DNA of 64,000 nucleotides. Source: Chitinophagaceae bacterium (GTDB lineage Bacteria; Bacteroidota; Bacteroidia; Chitinophagales; Chitinophagaceae). Within the stretch, counting starts at the first letter, position 1; every line of letters begins with the position of its first letter. Where the stretch lies: positions 62,001 through 126,000 of the forward strand of contig CANFKC010000004.1 in the NCBI GenBank assembly GCA_947447265.1, read 5' to 3'. Under the pieces are notes generated by a model, which saw nothing but the letters and a program-made list of their open reading frames with translations, was not told where the DNA came from and searched no databases. This document shows positions 1 to 9,259 of the stretch, one piece after another. The translations under genes were made by a program, and so were the position numbers.

Positions 1-34
1 TCTAACTTAACTCAATAACAGTTTACACAAACTA

Positions 35-69
35 CCTTTGCGAACTCTTTGCGAACTCTGCGTGAAACC
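35..69 (-). repeat. Dispersed CGCAAAG-type intergenic repeat, short copy
   Basis: Read on the minus strand this is 'ggtttcacgcagagttcgc' followed by a second 'aaagagttcgcaaaggt' unit. It resembles the TTTCACGCAAAG(A/G)CGC sequences seen near 13.6, 22.06, 30.3 and 31.75 kb. It lies just downstream of the bioA stop, and no gene is visible in bases 1-72. Confidence 0.4.
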
Positions 70-72
70 CTT

Positions 73-1359
73 TTATTTATCAAGCAATTCTCTTATCGCC
101 TCATAAACCTTTTCCAATTCTTCCTCCGTAATACAATATGGGGGCAGCACGTATAACACATTACCAAGGGGACGCAGAATAATATTCCGTTTAATAAAAA
201 ACTGCGCCAATGGCTCCGCGGAACTATTCAGATAACCTGTACTTTCATCGGTCTTAATATCGAAAGCAAGAACAGTACCGGTATGCCTTACATGCTCAAT
301 GGAGCTGTATTGTTTCAACTCTTTTGCAAACTCTATGTGGCTACTACAAATGCGATCGATCTGCGCTTTTGTTGTTTCACTTTCTGTAAGATCGAGGCTC
401 GCAAGGGCGGCAGCGCATGTAACAGGATTCCCGGTATAGGAATGTCCGTGAAAAAAGGTCTTCATTTTATCATTGCTGATAAACGCATCGAAAATAAACT
501 GCTTGCAGGCGGTAGCGCCCAACGGGAAGAACCCGCCGGTTATCCCTTTCGACATGCATATGATATCAGGCGTTCGTTCAAGGTAATCGATGGCAAAGAA
601 TTTGCCTGTCCTTCCAAATCCCGTCATTACTTCATCTGCTATGGTAATGCAATGATATCGTTTACACAGGTCGATCAACTGCTGCAAATGACCGGCACTG
701 TACATTAACATTCCTCCGGCACCCAATACTAATGGCTCAAAAATAAAGCTGGCTACATCTTCATTTTTCAAAACGCCTTCCAAATGCGATAATACCTGCT
801 CTATATTCTCTGCAGTCGGAAGATCAATAGCAATAACATCGAATAATAACGGGCAGAACGGCGCGTTAAATGCGTTGCGTGCAGCTACAGACATACCACC
901 AAACGTATCGCCGTGATAGGCATCTTTAAAGGCGATAACTTTTGTTTTCGGCGTACCCTGGTTGTGCCAGTATTGGAAGGATATTTTAAGCGCCACTTCT
1001 ACTGCTGTAGAACCATTATCAGAAAAAAAGACCTTAGCAAATTGTGGTAAATGCCCAAGCAAACGAGCCGCCAACGCAATACCCGGTTTATGGGTAAAGC
1101 CCGCAAAAATGGAATGTTCCAGCTGCTGTAATTGCCGGGTTACCGCTGCAGCTATATACGGGTTACAATGCCCGTGCAGGTTCACCCACCATGATGCGAT
1201 GCCATCAATGTACCGGTTACCATCGGCATCAATAAAACATGCACCTTCACCACTTTCTATAATTATGTTTTCGGGCGCATAGCTTACCTGCGTAAAAGGG
1301 TGCCAAACGTGCGCTTTGTCCTGTTGCTGCCAGTCGGCGGCATCCCAGTTATTTATCAT
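73..1359 (-). CDS. bioA: Adenosylmethionine-8-amino-7-oxononanoate aminotransferase
   Basis: Class III PLP-dependent aminotransferase of biotin synthesis, which uses SAM to convert 7-keto-8-aminopelargonate to 7,8-diaminopelargonate in the cytoplasm. Length (428 aa) is normal. The N-terminal 'HVWHPFTQ' and 'SWWVNLHGH' segments are typical of BioA. Other family marks are FSDNGSTAVEVALK (about 112-125), the ADEVMTGFGRTGK block (about 241-253) and the PLP lysine in 'ICMSKGITGG' (Lys271). The ATG start overlaps the end of bioD by 11 bp, so the pair is translationally coupled in the order bioD-bioA. No other biotin gene is visible in the window. Confidence 0.96.
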   Translation of the reverse strand: MINNWDAADWQQQDKAHVWHPFTQVSYAPENIIIESGEGACFIDADGNRYIDGIASWWVNLHGHCNPYIAAAVTRQLQQLEHSIFAGFTHKPGIALAARLLGHLPQFAKVFFSDNGSTAVEVALKISFQYWHNQGTPKTKVIAFKDAYHGDTFGGMSVAARNAFNAPFCPLLFDVIAIDLPTAENIEQVLSHLEGVLKNEDVASFIFEPLVLGAGGMLMYSAGHLQQLIDLCKRYHCITIADEVMTGFGRTGKFFAIDYLERTPDIICMSKGITGGFFPLGATACKQFIFDAFISNDKMKTFFHGHSYTGNPVTCAAALASLDLTESETTKAQIDRICSSHIEFAKELKQYSSIEHVRHTGTVLAFDIKTDESTGYLNSSAEPLAQFFIKRNIILRPLGNVLYVLPPYCITEEELEKVYEAIRELLDK

Positions 1360-1972
1360 TTAAGGTGTTTGAAAATTGTGCTGCATAACGCAGAATAGTC
1401 GTCTTATCAAAGGTAGTTTCTTCATTTACCCGGCCTAATAATTTATAGCCGGTTCGCTCCAGTATTATTGATTCTGTCCCTTCTCGTGTGGCACCGTTAA
1501 AAATAATCCCTTTTACTTTTATGCCATATTGCTTCAATGCAAGCGACGATAAAAGTGTATGGTTTATACTACCCAGGTAATTGCGGCTCACCAACACAAC
1601 TTCCACACCAAGGTTTTTAATCATATCAATGATCAGGAAGTCGTTATTCACAGGCACTAACAAGCCGCCAGAACCTTCAATGATAAGATGGTTTTGAGTA
1701 GCCGGAATTTTAATTGAGTTTACATCAATTGCTATGCCTTCTTTTTCAGCCGCAATGTGTGGAGATGCGGCAATGGCAAGCCTGTATGCTTCCGGGTGCA
1801 ATACCGTTTGCTCATTACTGATAAGGGATGCCACTTTCAGCGTATCAGAATTATCAAGGTCGCCTGCCTGTATAGGTTTCCAGTAGTCGGCTTTCAGCGC
1901 CTCAACAAGTATTGCAGAAACAATGGTCTTGCCTGCATTAGTATCAATTCCGGCTACAAATAGTTGTTGCAT
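1349..1972 (-). CDS. bioD: ATP-dependent dethiobiotin synthetase
   Basis: Converts 7,8-diaminopelargonate, CO2 and ATP to dethiobiotin, the step after BioA. The N-terminus carries the P-loop 'GIDTNAGKT' (residues 8-16), a BioD variant of the G-T-D-T-x-x-G-K-T motif. 'IIEGSGGLLVP' (about 98-108) is the family's second conserved block. At 207 aa it is within the usual range. It sits directly upstream of bioA on the minus strand and overlaps it by 11 bp. Only about 66 bp separate it from the sigma-54 activator upstream, so cotranscription with that gene cannot be excluded. Confidence 0.95.
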   Translation of the reverse strand: MQQLFVAGIDTNAGKTIVSAILVEALKADYWKPIQAGDLDNSDTLKVASLISNEQTVLHPEAYRLAIAASPHIAAEKEGIAIDVNSIKIPATQNHLIIEGSGGLLVPVNNDFLIIDMIKNLGVEVVLVSRNYLGSINHTLLSSLALKQYGIKVKGIIFNGATREGTESIILERTGYKLLGRVNEETTFDKTTILRYAAQFSNTLNDK

Positions 1973-2038
1973 ATTTTCAATTGAAAAACCCGGGGTATTT
2001 ACCTGGAAGGTTGATTAAATAAAATGGTGCCAACCCGG

Positions 2039-3280
2039 CTATTCTTTTATTCCGTATTCCTTTATTTTTCTGTAGAGGGTACGCTCAGAAATACCGAGTT
2101 CCGTAGCCGCATCCCTGCGCCTGCTTTTGTGCTTTTTCAGAGCCTTGGTAATGAACTCTTTTTCACGGTCAGCCAGAGAAAGCGTTTCTTCTACATCTTC
2201 GTGCGGCGCGTTATTTTCTAGCAGTATCGGAGTGTTGCTGTAAGCTCCGTTTGTAATCGGTTCCGGCTCGGAATAAACCTGAACAATACCCTTGTTCGTG
2301 GTTGTCGTGGGGTCAACCGGGGTATAGCCCTGTTGATTAGCCACGTCAAATATCATCTGCTTCAGGTCGTTCATGTCCTTCTTCATATCAAAGAACAACT
2401 TGTATAAAATATCGCGCTCTGAATTAAAGTCGCCACCACCGCCTGACATACCTGAACCACTATGCCCACCAGGTATTATTGCGAGGCTTCTGCCATAATC
2501 GCGCTGCGGCAAAAACTTCTGCAATACTTCAGCCGTAATAAATTTATCAGTTGAAAGTACAGATATCTGTTCCGCTGCGTTTTTCAGTTCGCGCACATTT
2601 CCTCTCCATGCATAGTTAACCAGTAATTGCAGGGCAACCGGGTCAAGATGTATAGAAGTCGTCTTATAGCGCTCAGAAAAATCAGCTGCAAATTTCCTGA
2701 AAAGTAAAGGGATATCTTCCTTCCTGTCGCGGAGCGATGGCACCCTTATAGGTACTGTACTTAAACGATAGTAAAGATCTTCTCTAAACCTGTTCTGCGT
2801 GGTCGATTCCAGCAGGTCCCTGTTTGTGGCTGCAATTACTCTTACGTCGGTCTTCTGTACTTTTGACGAACCTACCCTGATGAACTCACCTGTTTCCAGC
2901 ACGCGCAGCAGCCTTGCCTGTGTGCCCAACGGCATTTCACCTATTTCATCCAGGAAAATAGTTCCGCCGTTAACGGTTTCGAAATAACCTTTGCGGCTAT
3001 CTACCGCACCCGTAAACGAGCCCTTTTCATGGCCAAACAGTTCACTATCAATAGTACCTTCAGGTATAGCGCCACAGTTAACCGCAATAAACGGGTTATG
3101 CTTGCGGGGCGAAAGTGAATGTATAATGTTAGAAAATACTTCTTTACCAACTCCACTCTCCCCTGAAATAAGTACAGAAAGGTCAGTATTGGCCACCTGA
3201 ACTGCAGTATTCAGCGCATAATTGAGCGCGGGGGAGTTACCTATTATTCCAAACCTGTTTTTTATACTTTGAATATCCAT
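2039..3280 (-). CDS. Sigma-54-dependent transcriptional activator (AAA+ and Fis HTH)
   Basis: NtrC-class enhancer-binding protein without an N-terminal receiver or GAF domain. From the preferred ATG at 3280 (413 aa) the AAA+ domain begins almost at once: Walker A 'GESGVGKE' about residues 40-47, the sigma-54 contact loop as 'GSFTGA' about 87-92 (Ser for the usual Ala), and Walker B 'GTIFLDEIGEM'. A Gly-rich linker (HSGSGMSGGGGDF) follows. The C-terminal Fis-type helix-turn-helix contains 'RRRDAATELGISERTLYRKI'. An upstream in-frame ATG at 3331 would add 17 residues without family similarity. Such regulators opening sigma-54 promoters are common in Bacteroidota. The target is unknown; the phosphorelay genes lie upstream on the same strand after a gap of about 190 bp. 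Confidence 0.9.
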   Translation of the reverse strand: MDIQSIKNRFGIIGNSPALNYALNTAVQVANTDLSVLISGESGVGKEVFSNIIHSLSPRKHNPFIAVNCGAIPEGTIDSELFGHEKGSFTGAVDSRKGYFETVNGGTIFLDEIGEMPLGTQARLLRVLETGEFIRVGSSKVQKTDVRVIAATNRDLLESTTQNRFREDLYYRLSTVPIRVPSLRDRKEDIPLLFRKFAADFSERYKTTSIHLDPVALQLLVNYAWRGNVRELKNAAEQISVLSTDKFITAEVLQKFLPQRDYGRSLAIIPGGHSGSGMSGGGGDFNSERDILYKLFFDMKKDMNDLKQMIFDVANQQGYTPVDPTTTTNKGIVQVYSEPEPITNGAYSNTPILLENNAPHEDVEETLSLADREKEFITKALKKHKSRRRDAATELGISERTLYRKIKEYGIKE

Positions 3281-3472
3281 GGGTGAACTGGTTATAACAG
3301 CAGCAAACGCAAAAGTGCCCATAAAAAGCACCTCAACAAGTTTCTCAACTGTTAAAGGTCAAAAAGTCATTAATAAGTGACAAAATTACGGCTTTATCGC
3401 CTTGCAACAAGAGCTGAGGGCTAAAAAGGAATTGAAATTAACAATCGGACTATTAGAAATGAACAGCCTCCA

Positions 3473-3874
3473 CTAATCTTTAGAAAGCAGCAACGAAAGG
3501 TTGTTACTGGTAAGCGGTTTATTCAGGAATTGCCTGATGGACCGGTAATTATGAACCCGGTTAAGGTCGTCATCGTTTATTGAGGAAGAAATGATAAATA
3601 CACTATAATTATCAGTAATGTTTTCGGGCAATTTTTCGAAGGCTTCCACAAACTGGAAACCGTTCATCACCGGCATCTGTATGTCAACCAGTATTATAGT
3701 GGGGTTAGCCGAAGGGGTCGCCTGGGTGCGGATATATTCAAGGGCATTTTCAGCCATTTGAAACGATGTGACCGACTCGCATTTACCCGTGTTTTTAATA
3801 ATTTTTTCCGCGATAAAACAATCGAGTTTGCTATCGTCAATTACAATAAAGTGCTGCTTCTTATTTTGTACCAT
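3473..3874 (-). CDS. Single-domain response regulator (receiver)
   Basis: A stand-alone CheY-like receiver of about 133 aa from the ATG at 3874. Signature residues are the acidic pair in 'FIVIDDSKLD', the phospho-acceptor Asp in 'ILVDIQMPVMNG', the Ser of 'VFIISSS' and the Lys of 'FLNKPL'. An in-frame start at 3946 would add 24 residues inside the preceding gene, so 3874 is preferred. It overlaps the 3' end of the hybrid kinase gene by 14 bp, which implies translational coupling. Receivers of this type downstream of hybrid kinases usually act as phosphorelay intermediates. No output domain is present. Confidence 0.88.
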   Translation of the reverse strand: MVQNKKQHFIVIDDSKLDCFIAEKIIKNTGKCESVTSFQMAENALEYIRTQATPSANPTIILVDIQMPVMNGFQFVEAFEKLPENITDNYSVFIISSSINDDDLNRVHNYRSIRQFLNKPLTSNNLSLLLSKD

Positions 3875-4958
3875 GTGCCCTGCCTGGAATAGTGACCTTA
3901 AATGTTGTTCCTTCTTTAAAAACCGATTGTACTTCAATCGTGCCATTCAGTTTATTCAATGCATCCTTCACGTTGTATAGTCCAAACCCGGACCCAATGT
4001 CTTGCGAAGTAGCCCTGAAAAACATCGTAAATATGTTATCAATGTGCTCAGCCTGTATCCCTATTCCATTATCCTTTACAAAAATAACAGCATTCGTATT
4101 ATCTGCATCAATTTTTACGTCAACAAATTTATCGTTTGCCTCCTTACGCTGGTATTTAAACGCGTTCGAAAGCAGATTGTTTAGAATAATCTTCAACGAA
4201 ACCTCATCAGAAGAAAACGTTCCGGTCTGATTGATGGTAACATTGAATTTTATCTGCTCCATGCTGCCTGCAATTTTAAAGAGCCCGGCAACATCGTTCA
4301 CTATGTTTTCAAAATTAATATCCTCATAAACAAGTTTACCGCGCTTCAGGCTGTAATACTCATGCAGGCTGGTAATATAGTCATCAAGCTTATTCAGCGC
4401 CACACCCATCATGCCCAGTATCTCTCTTATCTCTTTAGGGTCTTCCTCGCTTTCAGCTATCTGCAAGGCACCCAGCACACTAAGCAATGGCCCTCTCAGG
4501 TCGTGCGTAACACTGTAGGCGAATTTACCCAACTCATCGTAAGCCGATTGCAATTCGCTGTTCTTAACCTTCAGCATAGAATTGGTAAGGAAAAACTTAT
4601 TCCCTTCCTCAATGGCAGATTTGATATCGGTATCGGTCCATGGCTTTTTTATATACCTGAAAATATGCCCCCTGTTAATGCCCTCAATTACAGACTCAAT
4701 ATCCGTATAACCGGTTATCAGCATCCTTATAGGATCGGGATACTGATTGCGTATCTCTTCAAAAAACTGCACCCCCGTTTTATCAGGCATGCGCTGATCG
4801 CAAAGTATTATTCTTACATCGTTATTATCTTCCAGGTAACGGAATGCCTGTTCGGTAGTAGCTGCAATAAGTACGGAATAATCGAACCTGAACGTAGCTT
4901 TAAAGCTATTCAGATTATTCTGCTCATCATCAATATATAGAATCTTGATTTTTTCCAT
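3861..4958 (-). CDS. Hybrid receiver-histidine kinase
   Basis: A 365-aa cytoplasmic protein with no signal peptide or membrane segment. Domain order: receiver (about 1-120; 'ILYIDDEQNN', phospho-Asp in 'LCDQRMPDKTG', Lys in 'YIKKPW'), a short coiled linker, HisKA (His in 'YSVTHDLRGPL', about 153-163), then HATPase_c with N box 'NNLLSNAFKYQ', G1 'DNGIGI' and G2 'GSGFGLYNV'. The receiver precedes the kinase, so an upstream kinase may control its activity. Its receiver closely resembles the stand-alone protein at 11.7 kb (shared 'DQRMP', 'FPDPxR', 'TGYxD', 'G.IF.Y..KPW'). It starts 14 bp after the 7TMR kinase stop and overlaps the next regulator gene, so the three form an operon. Confidence 0.9.
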   Translation of the reverse strand: MEKIKILYIDDEQNNLNSFKATFRFDYSVLIAATTEQAFRYLEDNNDVRIILCDQRMPDKTGVQFFEEIRNQYPDPIRMLITGYTDIESVIEGINRGHIFRYIKKPWTDTDIKSAIEEGNKFFLTNSMLKVKNSELQSAYDELGKFAYSVTHDLRGPLLSVLGALQIAESEEDPKEIREILGMMGVALNKLDDYITSLHEYYSLKRGKLVYEDINFENIVNDVAGLFKIAGSMEQIKFNVTINQTGTFSSDEVSLKIILNNLLSNAFKYQRKEANDKFVDVKIDADNTNAVIFVKDNGIGIQAEHIDNIFTMFFRATSQDIGSGFGLYNVKDALNKLNGTIEVQSVFKEGTTFKVTIPGRAHGTK

Positions 4959-4972
4959 ACCCTAAAAATCTA

Positions 4973-7117
4973 TTACTGCTGTTGCAACGGCAGTTTAATT
5001 ATAAATTCAGTACCCTTCCCTAATTCCGACTCGATCTGTATCTGGCCGTTGTGCTTATTAATTGTGTTATAGGCAATTGACAAGCCAAGTCCGGTGCCTT
5101 CGCCCACATCTTTTGTTGTAAAAAACGGCTCAAACAAACGCTTTTTGGTCTGCTCATCCATACCTGTGCCATTGTCTGCAATCTTTATATACAAATGCTT
5201 ATCGTCGTGATAAGTGGTTATTACCAGTATACCGCCATCCTGATCGCCAAAACGCTTCTGTATTGCATAAATACCGTTGGAAATAATATTCAGGAAAACC
5301 TGGTTTAGCTTACCAGGATAACATTCTATCAGTGGCAGGTTAGCATAGTTTTTCTGCACTTTAATATGGTTGTTGAGCATATTATTGGTAATGATCAACG
5401 TAGAATCCATACCCTCATTAATGTCGGCCTTTTTAAGATCGTCTTCATCGAGGCGAGAAAATATGCGTAGCCCTTTTACTATTTCCGCAGTGCGGGAAGC
5501 GCCATCGCTTATGCCACTCAGTAACTGGTCTATTTCCACTTTAAGGTAGTCATAGTCTATCTCTTCCTTGTAACGCTTTGCCTCTTTATGCTGGCCCGGC
5601 GCATAGTCGAGAATCATCTTTTCCATTGCATCCACCGTTTCTAGCAAAATGCGCACGTCCCTGTTCAGCGGCTTTACGTTGGATGTAACAAAATTGATAG
5701 GATTGTTTATTTCATGGGCAATACCTGCGGTAAGCTGACCGAGGGATGCCATCTTCTCCGATTCCACCAATTGCGATTCCGCTTCCTTTAACTCCTTCAT
5801 TGCCTTATGCACCTCACTATTCGCTACTTGTAATTCCTGTGTGCGCTCATTTACCTTCCTTTCGAGCATAACGTTCTGCTCTATTACTATACGCTCATTT
5901 TCCTGCAGTGCCAGTAAAGCCTGGGCCTGGCTTTCTTCCTTTTCTTTACGGAAGAGGTTTATTTTATCAGCAAGTGCTATGGACAGTAATACTACTTCAA
6001 GCACCGACCCAATTGGCATTGCGTAATAGGTAAACGTATTATAAGGCAATACATTTACGTTCCTTAACACAAACACGAATACCCCCGCAATAAAAATGGA
6101 GAAGGCTATCAGGAAAAACTTTGCCGGCCTGTAGCCCATGCGCGATATTTTAACAGCTACCGTGTAGCCGACAATAGCCAGTATCATTACCAACAACTGC
6201 ATTATTGCCGTGCACAAACGGTAATTACCAGTAAAACTCAATGCTATTATACCGCAGTATACCAGCAAAATGCCAAACAGAACCTTATAAAGGGTGGGTG
6301 TATAATGTTTGATATTCATGAAGTCCCAGATGAAAAGGACTGAAAAAACACCTGACAATGCGGGCACCCAAACCATCATTGCATTAGTTAAGAAGTAGGA
6401 ATCAGGATATAGGAAACGGGGGGCATAACCTTGCAGACAAGCCTGCGACATACCCACGAATAAAATGTAAAGTACATAGTAGAGGTAGGAACGGTCTCGC
6501 ACTGTAAAATAGAGAAACAGGTTATACAACATCATTACGAGGATGATGCCGGCATACAATCCAAATATCAGGTCCCTGTCAAAAATGCTCTCTTCAATAC
6601 GCCTTGCAGTACTTACCGTTAATGGTAGTGACACTTGCTCAGAAGCCTTGGTGCGTATATAGTACGTTCCCAATTCCCCTGGCTTCAGGTCCAGGTCGAA
6701 AATATAGTTCTGGTGCCGGTAGTTCCTTTTGCTAATCGGGATATATTCCCCTGTTAGTTGGGCCAACTTATGCCCTTGTCCATCAACTGAAATGAATTCA
6801 ACACTATCAACGGTAGGATACTCGAGCTCCACTACCAGGTTATTATCACCGGTGCGATTAGCAACAACAAATTTCACCCAATATGCAGAACTACTAACAG
6901 GATAATTTTGAACGTCTTGCCCGGCCGCCTTAAATTGCTTTGAGTTAATAACTTCGTCCGCTTTTAACACTCCGCTCTCGTCAACGAAATAAGCGCTTTT
7001 AATGCCTATTGACAGGCGCTCGCCAGGGGTTGCATAGCTAATTGAATCCTGCCCATAACTGCGTCCCAAAAAAGAAAACAGAACAAGAATAAGAAAGGCG
7101 CGCAACTTTAACTGCAT
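4973..7117 (-). CDS. 7TMR-DISM sensor histidine kinase
   Basis: Membrane sensor kinase of 714 aa. A signal peptide (about 1-22, ending SYG-Q) precedes a periplasmic 7TMR-DISM extracellular domain type 2 (about 30-175, with 'YWVKFVVANRTGDNNL'). Seven predicted transmembrane helices follow (about 185-395), then a coiled coil (about 395-455), HisKA with 'AGIAHEINNP' and HATPase_c ('NIISNGIYA', 'DNGTGM', 'GTGLGLSI'). DISM receptors are generally thought to bind extracellular small molecules or carbohydrates; the ligand here is unknown. It heads the minus-strand signalling operon: 14 bp to the hybrid kinase, which then overlaps the single-domain regulator. The next genes upstream are the GNAT-like and E1-nitroreductase genes, about 180 bp away. 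Confidence 0.92.
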   Translation of the reverse strand: MQLKLRAFLILVLFSFLGRSYGQDSISYATPGERLSIGIKSAYFVDESGVLKADEVINSKQFKAAGQDVQNYPVSSSAYWVKFVVANRTGDNNLVVELEYPTVDSVEFISVDGQGHKLAQLTGEYIPISKRNYRHQNYIFDLDLKPGELGTYYIRTKASEQVSLPLTVSTARRIEESIFDRDLIFGLYAGIILVMMLYNLFLYFTVRDRSYLYYVLYILFVGMSQACLQGYAPRFLYPDSYFLTNAMMVWVPALSGVFSVLFIWDFMNIKHYTPTLYKVLFGILLVYCGIIALSFTGNYRLCTAIMQLLVMILAIVGYTVAVKISRMGYRPAKFFLIAFSIFIAGVFVFVLRNVNVLPYNTFTYYAMPIGSVLEVVLLSIALADKINLFRKEKEESQAQALLALQENERIVIEQNVMLERKVNERTQELQVANSEVHKAMKELKEAESQLVESEKMASLGQLTAGIAHEINNPINFVTSNVKPLNRDVRILLETVDAMEKMILDYAPGQHKEAKRYKEEIDYDYLKVEIDQLLSGISDGASRTAEIVKGLRIFSRLDEDDLKKADINEGMDSTLIITNNMLNNHIKVQKNYANLPLIECYPGKLNQVFLNIISNGIYAIQKRFGDQDGGILVITTYHDDKHLYIKIADNGTGMDEQTKKRLFEPFFTTKDVGEGTGLGLSIAYNTINKHNGQIQIESELGKGTEFIIKLPLQQQ

Positions 7118-7294
7118 TTATTTTTGTTTTGGTGTTGAAAGATAGCTAAAAATTCTTGTAACAAGATACCATATTGTTGTAAAACAACATAATGCCGCCC
7201 TCAATTCACCCGCTGCAGTTAGCCCCACTAAACTACACCTGGTTGGCCGCACTGCGCAAAAAACCAAAGCATCAATTTCCTGAGGGCGGGCAGG

Positions 7295-8014
7295 TCAGAG
7301 GTGAGAATACTGCCCTTCAATAACCAGGTTGTAATCTATTTCCAGTTTTTTGCCTCTCGGGCTCAGGTCTGGCTTATCCTGTATAGGATTTTTCCAAAGA
7401 TCAAATATGCGTTCGCGTTCATTTTCGTCAGCCTTTGAAAGTTCCTGAACGTCGTGTAACGTAACCGCCGTTGCAACCAGGCCCTCCTTCGGATAGAAGA
7501 ATCCGCCGCTGTCGCCCAACCTGTCTTCAATTGAAAAACCGACCCGCATACAATTCTTAACGGTAGCCGGCGCGCACAACGCAAACAGCGTACTCAGGTT
7601 GAGCCGTTTGGCCACAGCCACCCCTACCCTGCCTAAATAAATGCTGCCAATGCCCAAACCCGCAACTTCGCGGGAATTCCACAAGCCACATAGCTCGCCC
7701 GTACCTGCCGGAATGTTCTCCTGCACAAGAGTTAATACGGACGGGTCGAATTTTTTAATGGCATTTTCAATCGGCAATTCATAATTACCCTTGGCTACCT
7801 GCACACGCGCACCGCCATATATTTTGTCGCGATTATGCGATTCCACAAGTATAACGTAAGTATCAGGATCGTTAAACCACTCTATTTTGGCAGAAGTGAT
7901 CATAGTAATGCCATATATGGCCAGCACCCGTACGTGGCCATCGACATATTTCTGACATAACTCGTGGTCGTCAATAGCCCTAAAAACAGTAATTTTCAGT
8001 TTCGGGTTATCCAT
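7295..8014 (-). CDS. GNAT/acyl-amino-acid-synthase-like protein (copy 1)
   Basis: A 239-aa soluble protein with no signal peptide. I do not recognise a precisely named family. The layout recalls a GNAT-type fold of the autoinducer-synthase/FeeM sort: an N-terminal 'FRAIDDHELCQKYVDGH' segment, a central strand region, a basic-loop block 'GLWNSREVAGLGIGSIYLGR', and a C-terminal 'PATVKNCMRVGF' segment like GNAT motif B. It is a paralogue of the 8549-9259 product; both share 'GEL.G.WN.RE..GLGIG', 'FALC.P.TV' and 'G.FFYPK'. Motif strength falls short of proof of acyltransferase activity. It is separated from copy 2 by 534 bp and from the 7TMR kinase gene by about 180 bp, all on the minus strand. 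Confidence 0.6.
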   Translation of the reverse strand: MDNPKLKITVFRAIDDHELCQKYVDGHVRVLAIYGITMITSAKIEWFNDPDTYVILVESHNRDKIYGGARVQVAKGNYELPIENAIKKFDPSVLTLVQENIPAGTGELCGLWNSREVAGLGIGSIYLGRVGVAVAKRLNLSTLFALCAPATVKNCMRVGFSIEDRLGDSGGFFYPKEGLVATAVTLHDVQELSKADENERERIFDLWKNPIQDKPDLSPRGKKLEIDYNLVIEGQYSHL

Positions 8015-8548
8015 GATCTAATGCGCTAAAACAGGCTGGTTATTTTTACTTTTCAAAAAAACAGTTATTCCGATTCCGTAAACTTTCACTTGTATTGGTT
8101 CCCGGATGCTAAAGCCAAATAAGACCCGCAATTCCACTCATCTTGCCCGCCAATGAAGATTTAAGCAATAATTTTACCGTGGCAGGTAGCGCACCATCTA
8201 AAAAAAAGCGCTAACCGGCAAAGGGGTCTACTCTTCAGTAACTTGAAATATTATTTTCACCAAAAGTATTCTAATTTTTGAAATAATGTTAATCAAGATT
8301 AACAAAGAAAAAGATAATCATTAACATATTATTGCAAAAAATGAAATAAATCTAACTATTTTTGAGCCGATCTGTAGTGTAAATATATTAAACGACAGTT
8401 AAAATGCAGTGTAACGGAGTGCTTATTTACAAAAAATATCATAATACCCCATGCATAGCAGCGATTAACAAATAATATAAAAATAAATTTAAAAAATCAC
8501 TTCGGAGTCTATATCGCTTAGGTGTTAAAGTGCATCGATATTGTTCTA
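8015..8548. other. 534-bp AT-rich spacer between the paired GNAT-like genes
   Basis: No gene is supported here. The part from about 8250 to 8500 is strongly AT-rich. On the minus strand a TACTTTTG (8261-8268) fits the Bacteroidota -7 element TAnnTTTG and could serve the 7295-8014 gene, but no TTG is found at the expected distance. A plus-strand TATTTTTG at 8357-8364 with an upstream TTG has no plus-strand gene to serve. No terminator hairpin was found. Confidence 0.4.
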
Positions 8549-9259
8549 TCAGAACACCAACTTCGGGAAACTCGCCTTGATTTCCAGGTTAAACTCTATC
8601 TCAAAAGGACTTTTTCTGCTTTCTATTACTCTTGTTTGTATCGGATTAGCCCTTAAAGATGATACTATTTCCAGTTCAGGTGCAGCGGCAGAGAGCATAG
8701 TTTCGCAGTCAGCCAAAACCATACCAATGGCAGTCAGGTCTTTTTTAGGATAAAAGAATGTCCCATTGTTGCCTAAAAAATATGTGATCCGAAACCCGAA
8801 CTTTGTGTAATGCTCTACGGTAGAGGGAGAGCATAACGCAAACATCGTTCTAAGGTTTATTTGCGGTGCAATGGCCAGAGCTGCCAGTGTTAAATAATAA
8901 TTACCAATTCCTAAACCGTTTATTTCACGGGCATTCCACTGCCCATAAAGTTCTCCGGTTGTGTCTATGCCATAATCCCGAATGGCTTCGTGTACCCTTT
9001 CGTCAATTTCTTTTATGGCATGCTCAATAGGAAGCGGACGCCGCCCACCACCCAGCTGCAACTGTGCGCCAGCCAGCATTTTTCCGGTCTGGGTCGATTC
9101 TGCGGTGATCACATACGAGAGCGGATCTTTTATCCATTCCAGGTTCATTGGGCTGATCTTTTGAATATCGAACTCCTGCAGCACCTGTAAATGGCCTTCA
9201 GCAAACTTCATGCAAGCATCAGTATCGGATATCGCTTTAAAAGCCCGAATGAGAATCAT
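8549..9259 (-). CDS. GNAT/acyl-amino-acid-synthase-like protein (copy 2)
   Basis: A 236-aa paralogue of the 7295-8014 product. Shared blocks occur in the same order: N-terminal 'FKAISDTDACMKFAEGHLQVL', 'LSYVITAES', 'AGAQLQLG', 'GELYGQWNAREINGLGIG', 'FALCSPSTVEHYTKFGF' and 'GTFFYPKKDL'. The fold guess is GNAT-like, as for copy 1; the substrate is unknown. Its ATG overlaps the TGA of the E1-nitroreductase gene (ATGA, 9256-9259), so it is translationally coupled to that enzyme and probably acts in the same pathway. The sequence between blocks is well diverged from copy 1, so this is not a recent duplication. Confidence 0.62.
   Translation of the reverse strand: MILIRAFKAISDTDACMKFAEGHLQVLQEFDIQKISPMNLEWIKDPLSYVITAESTQTGKMLAGAQLQLGGGRRPLPIEHAIKEIDERVHEAIRDYGIDTTGELYGQWNAREINGLGIGNYYLTLAALAIAPQINLRTMFALCSPSTVEHYTKFGFRITYFLGNNGTFFYPKKDLTAIGMVLADCETMLSAAAPELEIVSSLRANPIQTRVIESRKSPFEIEFNLEIKASFPKLVF

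Noticed and set aside
2024-2221. Plus-strand frame overlapping the sigma-54 activator C-terminus
   Set aside because: It lies opposite the Fis-type helix-turn-helix; no independent evidence.
8357-8364. Plus-strand TATTTTTG promoter-like element in the GNAT gap
   Set aside because: No plus-strand gene follows within a reasonable distance, and such sequences are common in AT-rich DNA.
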